This document shows, piece after piece, positions 6,266-13,569 of a DNA stretch of 22,137 nucleotides. Origin of the DNA: JAFGQJ01 sp964588525 (GTDB taxonomy: Bacteria > Spirochaetota > Spirochaetia > SZUA-6 > DRHE01); the NCBI GenBank assembly GCA_964588525.1, contig CAZPQC010000065.1, positions 1 to 22,137 on the forward strand. The letters run 5' to 3'. The notes under the pieces were generated by a model. That model was not told the origin of the DNA. It did not search any database and worked only from the letters and a program-made list of their open reading frames with translations. A program made the translations under genes and the position numbers. Position 1 is the stretch's first letter. Each line of letters starts with the position of its first letter.

Positions 6266-7309
6266 CTAGAACCGGCAATGAAGAAAACGGTCCCCGAGCA
6301 CCGCGCCGATCAGCATCGCATCTCGATACACCGCAGCAACTGTAGAGGCGGACAGCGTCTCTCCCAAATCGAGGAACACCTCCTCGACCAGAGCCGGTTT
6401 GTGCGGGCGGAGGGTAATCTTCAAAACCTGCGAGGGGGACGGACGGGAGGGATCGGCGAGGTGTCTGGCAAAGGTGAGAAGCCTGGGGTGACAGCCCACC
6501 CACAAGCGCCCCAGGGGATCGACCTCGATGTTGTCCACTCCGGTCCGCAGCTTCAAATCGTAGTCGAAGGTCAACGCCCCGGTGTCGGGATCTCGCCGAT
6601 ACACTCGAATCCTCAATCCGGTGGTGGACGCCACATAAACTTTGCGACCGTCGCTGCTGCTGTTGATGCCGTTGGCGTAGCGGATTCCCCCGGCGGCTTC
6701 GGCGAAGCGGGAGCCGTCGAAATACACGACGTTGCTCTTGGGCAGCCGCAGGTAATCCTCCAGATTTTGGCCGAGGGAGGTTGTGCTGCCGTGGTCGTTG
6801 GTTGCGTAGAAGCGATTCGGGCCGACGGCCAGAACATCATTCGGACTGGAAAGAAGCTCCCCCTGAACGGTGCGTAGGTGGTGCAGCCCTCCGTCCAGAA
6901 CATCGAACACTTCGATGGCGTCGGCACCGGCTCGATGGTTGACCACGAACAAGCGGCTGTAGCCCGCCTCTGAATACAGGCTGATCCCATGGGGATGAAA
7001 CGTCCCCGGAAAATCCCGGGTCAGGTTGATGAGCTCGGGATCCGGGCTGCCGAGGTCGTAACCGTACACATCCCCACGCGCCGGCCCGTCCCCCCGGGCT
7101 GCCGGCCGGACATCGGAAGACACGTAGGCCATGCCGCTCCGGGGATCGATCGTGATATCCTCCGGACCGGGGATGCCGGTAACCGCTTCCCGGGATCCGG
7201 CAAAATGCGGTAGCAGTCGCTTGAACTCTCCGGCGATGAAGAGGGTTTGGAGGGCGAAGATACCTGCGATGATCGCGAGAGCGCCCACTGCAAAAAGAAT
7301 CCACTTCAT
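6266..7309 (-). CDS. Paraoxonase-like (PON/SMP-30 superfamily) calcium-dependent lactonase/arylesterase
   Basis: A 347-residue six-bladed beta-propeller hydrolase that aligns well with animal PON1 along its length. Visible counterparts of the PON1 calcium and catalytic residues are E50/D51 in GPEDITID (PON1 E53/D54), H107 in HPHGIS (H115), H125 in VNHRAG (H134), N157/D158 in SPNDVLAVG (N168/D169), N213 in YANGIN (N224), and D259/N260 in GVDNIEVD (D269/N270). The C-terminal STVAAVY block is also kept. Residues 2-25 form an uncleaved membrane anchor or signal sequence, as in PON1, so the enzyme should sit outside the cytoplasmic membrane. The ATG at 7309 is preferred because AGAGGT lies 7 bases upstream. 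The likely substrates are lactones or aryl esters; the physiological substrate is unknown. Confidence 0.88.
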   Translation of the reverse strand: MKWILFAVGALAIIAGIFALQTLFIAGEFKRLLPHFAGSREAVTGIPGPEDITIDPRSGMAYVSSDVRPAARGDGPARGDVYGYDLGSPDPELINLTRDFPGTFHPHGISLYSEAGYSRLFVVNHRAGADAIEVFDVLDGGLHHLRTVQGELLSSPNDVLAVGPNRFYATNDHGSTTSLGQNLEDYLRLPKSNVVYFDGSRFAEAAGGIRYANGINSSSDGRKVYVASTTGLRIRVYRRDPDTGALTFDYDLKLRTGVDNIEVDPLGRLWVGCHPRLLTFARHLADPSRPSPSQVLKITLRPHKPALVEEVFLDLGETLSASTVAAVYRDAMLIGAVLGDRFLHCRF

Positions 7310-7455
7310 CTCACACCTCTGCACGAGATGATAACCCAATCGTCGCCCCGGCTCCACCCGCACACCGAGCCGGCTGAGGCGTAATCGTGCCGGGATTCTG
7401 TGAAAAAGCGCTAATATGTGTTACTTTTTTATACGACGGAACTAGAGGACGACCT

Positions 7456-8103
7456 ATGCGGATCGGAACAGTACCCATTTTCATACTCCTGCTCGCCCTG
7501 GTGCTGATCGGGTGCAATCAGTCCCCCTTCCGACCGGAGGATGAATGGTCCACCCTTACCCTTTCCCTGTCTGGAACGGCCCTTACCGACGCGGAGATCA
7601 CCGTGCAGACGGATGTAGAAGGAAGCTCTAACTACACGCTGCTTCCCGGCGATCTTCCCTGGAACTACCACCAGTTCAGCTTCTTGTACGATTACTCGAT
7701 TCAGCTTCATTGCGATCCGGAATTGGTTAGCACCACCGGAACGACAACCGCAGCCAGCAGCTCCTACAATACGGGCACGCAAACGATCTACAGGGTCACG
7801 GATTCCTCGGCATCATTTACAACCGATGCGGCCCGACACGATATCATCTTCAACGATGCCGCCGGCACTTCCGCGAGTATTTTCGGCGTGATCGACAACA
7901 ACAATCTCTACATCTACGGGGATGAAAACGATCAAAACATCTTCGATCCGGTCCTCTATCCTTTTCCTCCCGGTCGAAACTACACGATCTATTCCTCCCA
8001 TGAGCTCTGGTTCCAGGTGATCGTAACCGACAGCGAAAACAACAAAACCGATACGACCTACAAACTGCAGGATTACACAATCGACCTGCAGCTGACCGAC
8101 TAG
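7456..8103 (+). CDS. Predicted lipoprotein of unknown function
   Basis: A 215-residue protein with a lipoprotein signal peptide: MRIGTVPIF, a hydrophobic core, and the lipobox LIGC with C20 as the lipidated residue. The mature part is rich in Ser, Thr, Asn and Asp (for example TTGTTTAASSSYNTGTQTIY) and appears to be all-beta, like many surface or periplasmic spirochaete lipoproteins. I do not recognise a family. The ATG at 7456 is chosen over the GTG at 7387 because it puts the signal peptide at the N terminus and has AGAGGA upstream. It is 4 bases before the hydrolase gene, so the two are probably co-transcribed. The region 7310-7455 upstream holds no clear promoter. Confidence 0.8.
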   Translation: MRIGTVPIFILLLALVLIGCNQSPFRPEDEWSTLTLSLSGTALTDAEITVQTDVEGSSNYTLLPGDLPWNYHQFSFLYDYSIQLHCDPELVSTTGTTTAASSSYNTGTQTIYRVTDSSASFTTDAARHDIIFNDAAGTSASIFGVIDNNNLYIYGDENDQNIFDPVLYPFPPGRNYTIYSSHELWFQVIVTDSENNKTDTTYKLQDYTIDLQLTD

Positions 8104-8107
8104 ACTA

Positions 8108-9067
8108 ATGGAGGATGACCAGGATTTCCGCAGAAAATACGAAACCCGGGTACTGCCCTTCTACGGCAGCGGGCTTTTCGGAGAGTTTTCCGGGGTGGGA
8201 GGACTGAAGATCCGCACCGTCGCCTTTGAGAAGAAAGACAGCTCGGGTGCTTTGGTGATCCTGCCCGGCAAATCCGAGACCTACCTGAAGTACGCCGAGT
8301 TTTTCTACGACCTGCAGGAGCTTCCTCTGAGCCTGTACGCGCTGGATCACCGGGGAATGGGGTTCTCCGAACGCATGCTTCCGGACCGGCTGAAGATGCA
8401 CGTGCAAAGCTTCGATCACTACATCGAGGATGCCAGGACCTTTGTAGAGGATGTTGTAAAAGCCCGAGGGCACGACCATCTATTTATATTCGGTCACTCG
8501 ACCGGGGCTCTCATCGCCGCGCTGTATCTGGAAAACTACCCGGAGATCTTCAGAGCTGGAATACTCTGCTCTCCATTGTTTTATCTGAACGTCGGACCGA
8601 TTCCCGGTTTCGCACTCCGCGCCCTGACCCGCCTGCTGGACCGGCCCGGGCGGCGGGAGGAGTACGGTCCCGGGCAGCGGGATATCAAACGCCCCGACTT
8701 CCAGAATAACAAGATCAGCCACAGCTACGCCCGTTGGTCGCTGTGGGAGCAGGAGATCATCCCCGACATCGAAGCGGTCCAGTTCGGAGGGGTCACCAAT
8801 CACTGGCTTCGGGAGAGTCTGGTCGCCGGACATCGGGCAGTTCAGGGAGCCGGGAAGATCAACGTGCCGCTTCTACTGCTGCAGGCCGGACAGGACAGCA
8901 TTGTCGGGTTGGGCGCCCAGGATCGTTTCTGCCGACGGGCTCCCCGGTGCGCCAAGGTCCGGATCCGGGAAGCGAAACATGAGATCCTCATCGAGCGGGA
9001 GGACATCCGCACGGCGGCGATCGCCCGGGTCAAAGAGTTTCTGGCACGCCGGCTGCAAGAGGCCTGA
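8108..9067 (+). CDS. PldB-like alpha/beta hydrolase (lysophospholipase / monoacylglycerol lipase type)
   Basis: A 319-residue serine hydrolase of the Hydrolase_4 (S33-like) group. The nucleophile elbow is FGHSTG with S131, the acid is D263 in QAGQDSIVG, and the base is H291 in EAKHEIL. The early blocks ILPGKSETYLKYAEFFYDL and YALDHRGMGFSERM match PldB-type lysophospholipases. There is no signal peptide, so it should act in the cytoplasm or at the inner membrane face on lysophospholipids or monoacylglycerols. It starts 4 bases after the lipoprotein stop, and fxsA follows by about 50 bases. Whether it acts on phospholipids or on another acyl ester cannot be told from sequence. Confidence 0.88.
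   Translation: MEDDQDFRRKYETRVLPFYGSGLFGEFSGVGGLKIRTVAFEKKDSSGALVILPGKSETYLKYAEFFYDLQELPLSLYALDHRGMGFSERMLPDRLKMHVQSFDHYIEDARTFVEDVVKARGHDHLFIFGHSTGALIAALYLENYPEIFRAGILCSPLFYLNVGPIPGFALRALTRLLDRPGRREEYGPGQRDIKRPDFQNNKISHSYARWSLWEQEIIPDIEAVQFGGVTNHWLRESLVAGHRAVQGAGKINVPLLLLQAGQDSIVGLGAQDRFCRRAPRCAKVRIREAKHEILIEREDIRTAAIARVKEFLARRLQEA
9042..9057 (+). promoter_or_regulatory. Sigma-54-like -24/-12 element upstream of fxsA
   Basis: TGGCACG, four bases, then CTGCA: one mismatch (C for T) from the sigma-54 consensus TGGCACG-N4-TTGC. It lies inside the 3' end of the hydrolase gene and would start transcription about 50 bases before fxsA. A match this good in 22 kb is not statistically surprising, but a sigma-54 activator is encoded nearby. 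Confidence 0.2.
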
Positions 9068-9117
9068 GAACACCGCCTTCCCGACAGAGCTTGTCCAGCC
9101 CTATCGGCCGTGCTACT

Positions 9118-9579
9118 ATGCTGAGCATGGATCAGGCCAAGTTCTTCGTCCGCTTCCTCGACAGGACCTTCATCACCAAACTGCTCATCCTGGCCCTGCT
9201 GTACTCCCTGCTGCCGCTGGCCGAGATCTTTCTCATCATCTACCTGGGGGATTGGCTCGGAGGTCATTTCATTACCCTGGCCCTGGCCGCCTTTACGGGG
9301 TTGATGGGCATGCTTTTCGCCCTGCGGGGTTTTCAGAAAAACCTGGTTTTGCTCAAAGAAAAGATCAAACAGGGCTCGTTTCCCACGGAGGAGTTCATCA
9401 CTCTGACAGGAATCTTCGCCGCGGCTATACTGCTGCTCACCCCCGGATTCATCACCGACCTTCTAGGCTTCCTGCTGTTCATCCCGGTGATCCGCAGCAC
9501 CCTGGGCCGTTTTATCATCCGCATAACCCGGGCCGACTTCAAAGAGCTCTACGAGTACCTGAAACTGTACGATTATTGA
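9118..9579 (+). CDS. fxsA: FxsA family membrane protein
   Basis: An approximately 153-residue polytopic membrane protein. Hydrophobic segments are LLILALLYSLLPLAEIFLIIYLG, FITLALAAFTGLMGMLFAL and IFAAAILLLTPGFITDLLGFLLF. The last includes the family signature LLLTPGFITDLLG followed by LFIPVIRSTLGRFI. FxsA (PF04186) was named for relieving phage F exclusion when overproduced in E. coli; its normal function is not known. The start is uncertain: ATG 9118 (used here), ATG 9127 and TTG 9091 are all in frame, and none has a clear Shine-Dalgarno. The stop TGA lies inside the first copy of a 15-bp tandem repeat. Confidence 0.87.
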   Translation: MLSMDQAKFFVRFLDRTFITKLLILALLYSLLPLAEIFLIIYLGDWLGGHFITLALAAFTGLMGMLFALRGFQKNLVLLKEKIKQGSFPTEEFITLTGIFAAAILLLTPGFITDLLGFLLFIPVIRSTLGRFIIRITRADFKELYEYLKLYDY

Positions 9580-9603
9580 CAACCCGGGTATTGACAACCC
9601 GGG
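9574..9603 (+). repeat. Perfect 15-bp tandem duplication forming a stem-loop between convergent genes
   Basis: TATTGACAACCCGGG occurs twice back to back (9574-9588 and 9589-9603). Because CCCGGG is its own reverse complement, the two copies (9583-9588, 9598-9603) can pair as a 6-bp GC stem with a 9-base loop. The first copy contains the fxsA stop codon. The element sits between fxsA and the convergent glycosyltransferase gene and may act as a weak bidirectional terminator, though no T-tract follows. Confidence 0.7.
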
Positions 9604-9640
9604 CGTACAAGCAACCTGGTTGCCAGCCGGCGTTGCTACC

Positions 9641-10342
9641 CTATCGTTTGAAGATCTTGGCCAAAAGCACGACCAGCCAGAACCAGCAAACCGAGATCAC
9701 CGACGAGCCTTCTGCGGCCAGCCGGCTTATCTGCCGCTTGCCGGAAAACACCTCGAAGCAATCCCCCACCCAGATGGACACACCGGGATTGAGCTCGCGC
9801 TTTTTCCGCAGGATCCAGAGATCTCTACCGGGAAGCCCGCTGCCGACCATCAAGAAGGACGGAGAGGCTTTCTTGATAGCGGTGAGAACCTGCTTCTCCG
9901 CCGGCTTGTCAAAGTACCCGGAGAAGCGTCCCACCAGGCGCAACCGGGGATAGGAATCCCGCAAGTTCCGTTCGGCTCGTTCGATATCCTCTTTCCGCGC
10001 CCCGAGCAGATAAACGGTACGGTTCAGCTGCTCGCTCAGAGAAAGCATGCGGATGATGAAGGAGAAAGGAGAATACACGGTCAGCTTGAGCTTACGCAGC
10101 CAACGGGTCGCCCGGGCCAGCCCCGGATGCACCGGCAGGATCAGGGAAGCCTCCCGCAGCAGACGGCGGAACTCGGGGTCGCGACGGCCTTTGAACAGGT
10201 TCTTCAAGTTGAGGAAAACGAGTTGATGCCGCTCCCCATCCGCCAAGAAGGCAGCGATGGCCTTGAGAGCCTGCTGCTCGTCAATACAATCCACGGGAAC
10301 ATCAAGGATACGAATTCTGTTCGTTGCTACGTTGGCTCCCAC
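9641..10342 (-). CDS. Divergent WecG/TagA/CpsF family glycosyltransferase
   Basis: A 233-residue protein of the WecG/TagA/CpsF (GT26) fold. Recognisable blocks are RIRILDVPVDCIDEQQALKA at the N terminus, YLLGARKEDIERAERNLRDS, LRLVGRFSGYF, and LMVGSGLPGRDLWI with IWVGDCFEVFSG. Family enzymes transfer sugars such as N-acetylmannosamine to undecaprenyl-linked acceptors during surface-polymer synthesis. Several hallmarks are altered: the PDG catalytic-Asp block reads LPVHPGL, the usual PKQE is PGRD, and the C-terminal RAP/GLEW block is replaced by a hydrophobic segment (VISVCWFWLVVLLAKIF). Activity is therefore uncertain. The GTG start at 10342 overlaps rsmE by 16 bases and has AGAGGA 5 bases upstream. 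It is the last gene of the ctp-yjbQ-rsmE operon. Confidence 0.82.
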   Translation of the reverse strand: MGANVATNRIRILDVPVDCIDEQQALKAIAAFLADGERHQLVFLNLKNLFKGRRDPEFRRLLREASLILPVHPGLARATRWLRKLKLTVYSPFSFIIRMLSLSEQLNRTVYLLGARKEDIERAERNLRDSYPRLRLVGRFSGYFDKPAEKQVLTAIKKASPSFLMVGSGLPGRDLWILRKKRELNPGVSIWVGDCFEVFSGKRQISRLAAEGSSVISVCWFWLVVLLAKIFKR

Positions 10343-11091
10343 GCGTTCCTCTCATGCATCACGATTTGTACGGCCGCGATGGCGTACAGCGCGGCGGTCT
10401 CGGTGCGCAGCACCGTGTGACCGACAGTGATGGGCACAAAGCTCTTTGTCCGGAGCAGCTCAACCTCTTCCCGGGACATCCCCCCCTCCGGACCAACCAC
10501 CAGTGTAATGATTTTTACGCTTTTGGAAAGACACCGGTGAAGCGTATCGGCTCCCTCCCTGTCCTGGTGAAAGAACAGCCGGACCTCCCCGTCCTCTACC
10601 TGGTTCAATCCTTCAAGCAGGGATTCAAGCTCCCGGGGAGCTTCGATATCCGGCGGACGGGGGGCACCGCTCTGCTGCACCGCCTGTCGGGCGATTCGCC
10701 GCCAACGCTCGAGCTTCTTTTCCGCCTCCCGCAGGCCGCCGAGCCCGACCTGGCTGTAGCGACTGAATACGGGGATCACCCGCCGCACGCCCGCCTCGGT
10801 GGCCTGGCGAACGATCAGATCCATCTTGGTCGCTTTGGGAAGACATTGGATCAGTTGGATCGACTGCTGCTCAGGCCCGGCAACGGACGCCGCTTCCTCC
10901 AGGCGCAGGCGCAGGGTAGAGGGGCCGATGCACACAACCGTGCACAGCCAGCGACCGCCCCGGCTGTCGCTGCCGGGGAACCGCTCGCCCACCTTGACCC
11001 TGCGCACCCGGGCCAGATAGTGATAGTCTTCTCCCGTGAGATCTATGTACCGTCCGAAAGGTGGATCTTTGGGGAGGATGAATACCCTCAT
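10327..11091 (-). CDS. rsmE: 16S rRNA (uracil-1498-N3)-methyltransferase RsmE
   Basis: A 254-residue SPOUT methyltransferase of the RsmE family. It has the N-terminal PUA-like domain (RYIDLTGEDYHYLARVRRVKVGE), a central QLIQCLPKATKMDLIVRQATE block with the EAGV that follows, and the C-terminal knot: TLVVGPEGGMS and VGHTVLRTETAALYAIAAV. RsmE methylates N3 of U1498 in 16S rRNA after 30S assembly, using SAM. The length is typical. The ATG overlaps the yjbQ stop by one base (TAATG on the minus strand), indicating translational coupling, and the 3' end overlaps the glycosyltransferase gene by 16 bases. Confidence 0.96.
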   Translation of the reverse strand: MRVFILPKDPPFGRYIDLTGEDYHYLARVRRVKVGERFPGSDSRGGRWLCTVVCIGPSTLRLRLEEAASVAGPEQQSIQLIQCLPKATKMDLIVRQATEAGVRRVIPVFSRYSQVGLGGLREAEKKLERWRRIARQAVQQSGAPRPPDIEAPRELESLLEGLNQVEDGEVRLFFHQDREGADTLHRCLSKSVKIITLVVGPEGGMSREEVELLRTKSFVPITVGHTVLRTETAALYAIAAVQIVMHERNAWEPT

Positions 11092-11495
11092 TAATCGCTG
11101 GAGCCGACCACGTGCACCAGGATCGAGCGCCGCCGTGGTCCGTCGAACTCGCAGAAGTAGATCCCCTGCCAGGTTCCCAGGCTCATGCTTCCGGAATCCA
11201 CGATAATCTGCACGGTGGAGCCCATGAGAGACGCTTTGATATGAGCCGCAGAGTTTCCCTCCCGATGGGCGTAACGATCGTTGAAAGGAACGATTTTTTC
11301 CAATTCCATGAGCATATCCCGAACCACGCTGGGATCGGCATTTTCGTTGATCGTCACGCCTGCTGTGGTGTGGGGCACGAACACGGTGCAGAGCCCCCGG
11401 GAAATACCGGCAGCCCGGACCGCTTTCTGCACCTCGGAGGTGATATCGATGAACTGACAGCGGTCCTTGCTGGCCACCTGAAAACGGGAAGTCAT
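11091..11495 (-). CDS. yjbQ: YjbQ / UPF0047 family protein
   Basis: A 134-residue member of the small YjbQ family. The signature regions are all present: LCTVFVPHTTAGVTINENAD (35-54), HREGNSAAHIKASLMG, and GTWQGIYFCEFDGPRRR at the end. The conserved His and Glu residues in these blocks form a metal-dependent site. Some E. coli-related members are described as having weak thiamine-phosphate synthase activity, so the family is sometimes annotated that way; the true role is unclear. It begins 10 bases after the ctp stop and overlaps rsmE by one base. Confidence 0.93.
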   Translation of the reverse strand: MTSRFQVASKDRCQFIDITSEVQKAVRAAGISRGLCTVFVPHTTAGVTINENADPSVVRDMLMELEKIVPFNDRYAHREGNSAAHIKASLMGSTVQIIVDSGSMSLGTWQGIYFCEFDGPRRRSILVHVVGSSD

Positions 11496-11505
11496 GATCG
11501 CCTGC

Positions 11506-12891
11506 TCAATCCCGCAGGTAGTTCACCGCCTCCTGGAGAACCAGGTCGAACTCCAGATCGTACACGGGGGGATTGTTGTTGGTGCGGTTCAGCTCGTTTC
11601 GGACCAGCCGCCGGATGTAGCGATCGTCCAACCGGATGTCCTTGTTGGCCAGCTCCCGCTCGAAGGAGTTGATATTCTCATCCGTGGGGTTCGGATACCG
11701 GCTCAAGAAATCCTTGATCAGCTCTTCCTCGATGATGCGCGACAGAGCCTGCTCTTCCTCTTCGCTGAGCTCCGGCTCCTGGATCGGAACGTCCGGTGAA
11801 ATCCCGATATGGTCGATGTTTTTCCCCAATGGGGTGTAGTAGCGCGACATGGTCAGGCGGAAACCGGCATCACCAACGCGCTTGATCTGCTGCACCGATC
11901 CCTTCCCGTAGGACTTCTCACCCATAATCGTGGCTCGTCCCGTATCCTGGAGCGCGCCGGCCAGGATCTCCGAGGCGCTTGCCGAGCCGCGATCGATCAG
12001 CACGACGATCGGCAGATCCGCCGGCACCATGGTATTTCGGGAGGAGGCGTAGAACACATGGTTCTCCGAGGCGACCCGGGAGCGGGTGCTGACAATCGGT
12101 CCTTTGGAAAGGAAGAAATCGGCAATATCGATCACTCCGGAAAGCAGTCCGCCCGGATTGCTGCGCAGATCGATGATCAGGGAGCTGTAGCCGCTGTCGG
12201 CGAACTGCCGGAGGGCTTCTTCCACCCGATCGACTGTCAGGGGCGTGAACTGGATGATACGCAGATAGCCGATCCCGCCGGGAATCATGTCCTGCCGGAC
12301 CGTGGGAACTTCGATCAAATCCCGGACCACCCGCACGTCGAATCTCAAGCTCTTGCCGCGGATGATCGTCATGGTAACCGAGGAACCCGGCTCCCCCCTC
12401 AGAACGGACAGAACTTCGTCGATGTTCAGGTCCACCACCGATTCTCCGTCAACCGCCACGATCAGATCTCCGGCATTGACTCCCGCCCGGTAGGCGGGGG
12501 TGCCTTCGATCGGCGCCACCACCTCGACACCCCGATCGATCTTGGAAATGATCAGTCCGACCCCGCCGAAACGGCCCATGGTGGTATCGTCGAGGTCTCG
12601 CATCTCCTCCGGGGAAAGGTAGGCGGAGTGGGGATCATCGAGGGCTTCGAACATGCCCCGCATCGCACCTTCGATCAGGTTGTTCGGATCGACCTTGTCC
12701 TCATCGACGTAGTGCTCCTGTACGAAACGGAACACTTCGAAAAACGTACTCAGAAGACGCTGGGTTTCCGCCTCTTGGTTTCCCGCCAAAACCCGTGGGG
12801 CGAAACTGAGAAGCACGATCACGGCGGCCAGGAATGCTGTAACGACGATCCAAAGGGTGCGCTCTTTGAAGAACTTGCGCTTTTTCTCCAT
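11506..12891 (-). CDS. ctpA: S41 family carboxy-terminal processing protease
   Basis: A 461-residue periplasmic protease. Residues about 11-33 form a signal anchor (TLWIVVTAFLAAVIVLLSFA). A PDZ domain spans about 105-190 (GRFGGVGLIISKI, then AYRAGVNAGDLIVAVDGE). The S41 catalytic domain follows: DLRSNPGGLL (241-250), GSASASE (302-308) with likely nucleophile S305, and GEKSYGKGSVQ with likely general base K330; the 25-residue spacing matches Prc. Such enzymes trim or degrade envelope proteins from their C termini. The ATG at 12891 is chosen because GGAG lies 8 bases upstream and the sequence starts at the membrane anchor; longer readings run into the divergent gene at 13018. It heads an operon with yjbQ, rsmE and a glycosyltransferase. 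Confidence 0.94.
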   Translation of the reverse strand: MEKKRKFFKERTLWIVVTAFLAAVIVLLSFAPRVLAGNQEAETQRLLSTFFEVFRFVQEHYVDEDKVDPNNLIEGAMRGMFEALDDPHSAYLSPEEMRDLDDTTMGRFGGVGLIISKIDRGVEVVAPIEGTPAYRAGVNAGDLIVAVDGESVVDLNIDEVLSVLRGEPGSSVTMTIIRGKSLRFDVRVVRDLIEVPTVRQDMIPGGIGYLRIIQFTPLTVDRVEEALRQFADSGYSSLIIDLRSNPGGLLSGVIDIADFFLSKGPIVSTRSRVASENHVFYASSRNTMVPADLPIVVLIDRGSASASEILAGALQDTGRATIMGEKSYGKGSVQQIKRVGDAGFRLTMSRYYTPLGKNIDHIGISPDVPIQEPELSEEEEQALSRIIEEELIKDFLSRYPNPTDENINSFERELANKDIRLDDRYIRRLVRNELNRTNNNPPVYDLEFDLVLQEAVNYLRD

Positions 12892-12911
12892 CGGTTGACT
12901 CCAGTAGTTAA

Positions 12912-12938
12912 AGTGTAGAATTCCGAAAGCTTTGTCAA
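12912..12938 (-). promoter_or_regulatory. Possible promoter of the ctp operon
   Basis: On the minus strand, a perfect TTGACA (12933-12938) is followed after 15 bases by TACACT (12912-12917). The spacer is shorter than the preferred 16-18, which weakens the call. Predicted transcription would begin near 12905, about 14 bases before the ATG. Confidence 0.35.
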
Positions 12939-12965
12939 TTGTATATCCCGTGGTCCCACGGCTTG

Positions 12966-12995
12966 TTGACCCAAAAACACAAGCAGGGCTACACT
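12966..12995 (+). promoter_or_regulatory. Possible promoter of the membrane-protein gene at 13018
   Basis: TTGACC (12966-12971) and TACACT (12990-12995) are 18 bases apart on the plus strand, divergent from the proposed ctp promoter. The leader would be about 16 bases. Both divergent promoters share the same TACACT -10. Confidence 0.4.
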
Positions 12996-13017
12996 TGGGG
13001 CTCGAAGCGTACAGATC

Positions 13018-13470
13018 ATGAAGATCCACAGGGTATTATTTCTAATCACCGCGATTTGGGAACTGCTGCGTTTTTGTGCCATCTTTCTGGCCGTGTGGAT
13101 CATCTTCCGCCAGATTCTGGAAACGAACAGCCAGGGAATCTACTGGCTGCTGGTGCTGGGAAACGGCGGACTGCTGGTGACGGCCTCGCTTCTGTTTCTC
13201 TACGTGGATCCCCGGCGCTTTCGCGTCCTGCTGAACCTGGTCCGGCTGGGCAAGATCCTGGGACTTTTCAGCGCCCTGCTTCTCATCATCCTCGAACCCA
13301 TCGGTACGGGCCTGCGTTTCCTGTACATGGAATTTCTGCCCTATCGGATTGCACCGTTCTCTCTTCTGCTCATTGTCTCGGTGGCGGACCTGATCTTCCT
13401 CTTTCTGCTGTTTTCCTATCAGATTGAGGAAACACCCCCCTCTCCGCCGGCGCCGGGGAAGCGGGAGTAG
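13018..13470 (+). CDS. Small polytopic membrane protein of unknown function
   Basis: A 150-residue protein with four predicted membrane helices: about 7-32 (LFLITAIWELLRFCAIFLAVWIIF in parts), 41-62 (GIYWLLVLGNGGLLVTASLLFL), 76-96 (RLGKILGLFSALLLIILEPI) and 113-134 (FSLLLIVSVADLIFLFLLFSY). It ends with a proline-rich cytoplasmic tail (PPSPPAPGKRE). I recognise no family or active-site residues. It is divergent from ctp and 99 bases before the truncated redox-associated ORF; whether it belongs to that operon is open. The stop is a tandem TAGTAG. Confidence 0.8.
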   Translation: MKIHRVLFLITAIWELLRFCAIFLAVWIIFRQILETNSQGIYWLLVLGNGGLLVTASLLFLYVDPRRFRVLLNLVRLGKILGLFSALLLIILEPIGTGLRFLYMEFLPYRIAPFSLLLIVSVADLIFLFLLFSYQIEETPPSPPAPGKRE

Positions 13471-13518
13471 TAGCCGCCCCTGCCTCGGTAAAGGAAGATC
13501 ATAATCCGGAAATCTTGA

Positions 13519-13544
13519 CAACCGGAGCTCTGACTTGCCGGTTG
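13519..13544 (+). promoter_or_regulatory. Inverted repeat in the leader of the redox operon
   Basis: CAACCGG and CCGGTTG form a perfect 7-bp stem with a 12-base loop. It lies 25 bases before the GTG at 13570 and overlaps a TTGACA (13515-13520). It may be an operator or part of the leader RNA. No T-tract follows. Confidence 0.3.
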
Positions 13545-13569
13545 AGCCTGCATGTCCTAAAATGCGGAG

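Noticed and set aside
9611..9623. GCAACC-T-GGTTGC palindrome as terminator
   Set aside because: A one-base centre cannot form an RNA loop; the effective stem is 4 bp with no T-tract. It could be a protein site but nothing else supports it.
13471..13569. A selenocysteine or frameshifted N-terminal thioredoxin half upstream of the ORF at 13570
   Set aside because: The frame contains two further TGA codons and a TAA (13558-13560), the distance to the next strand is too short, and the other two frames show no CxxC thioredoxin site.
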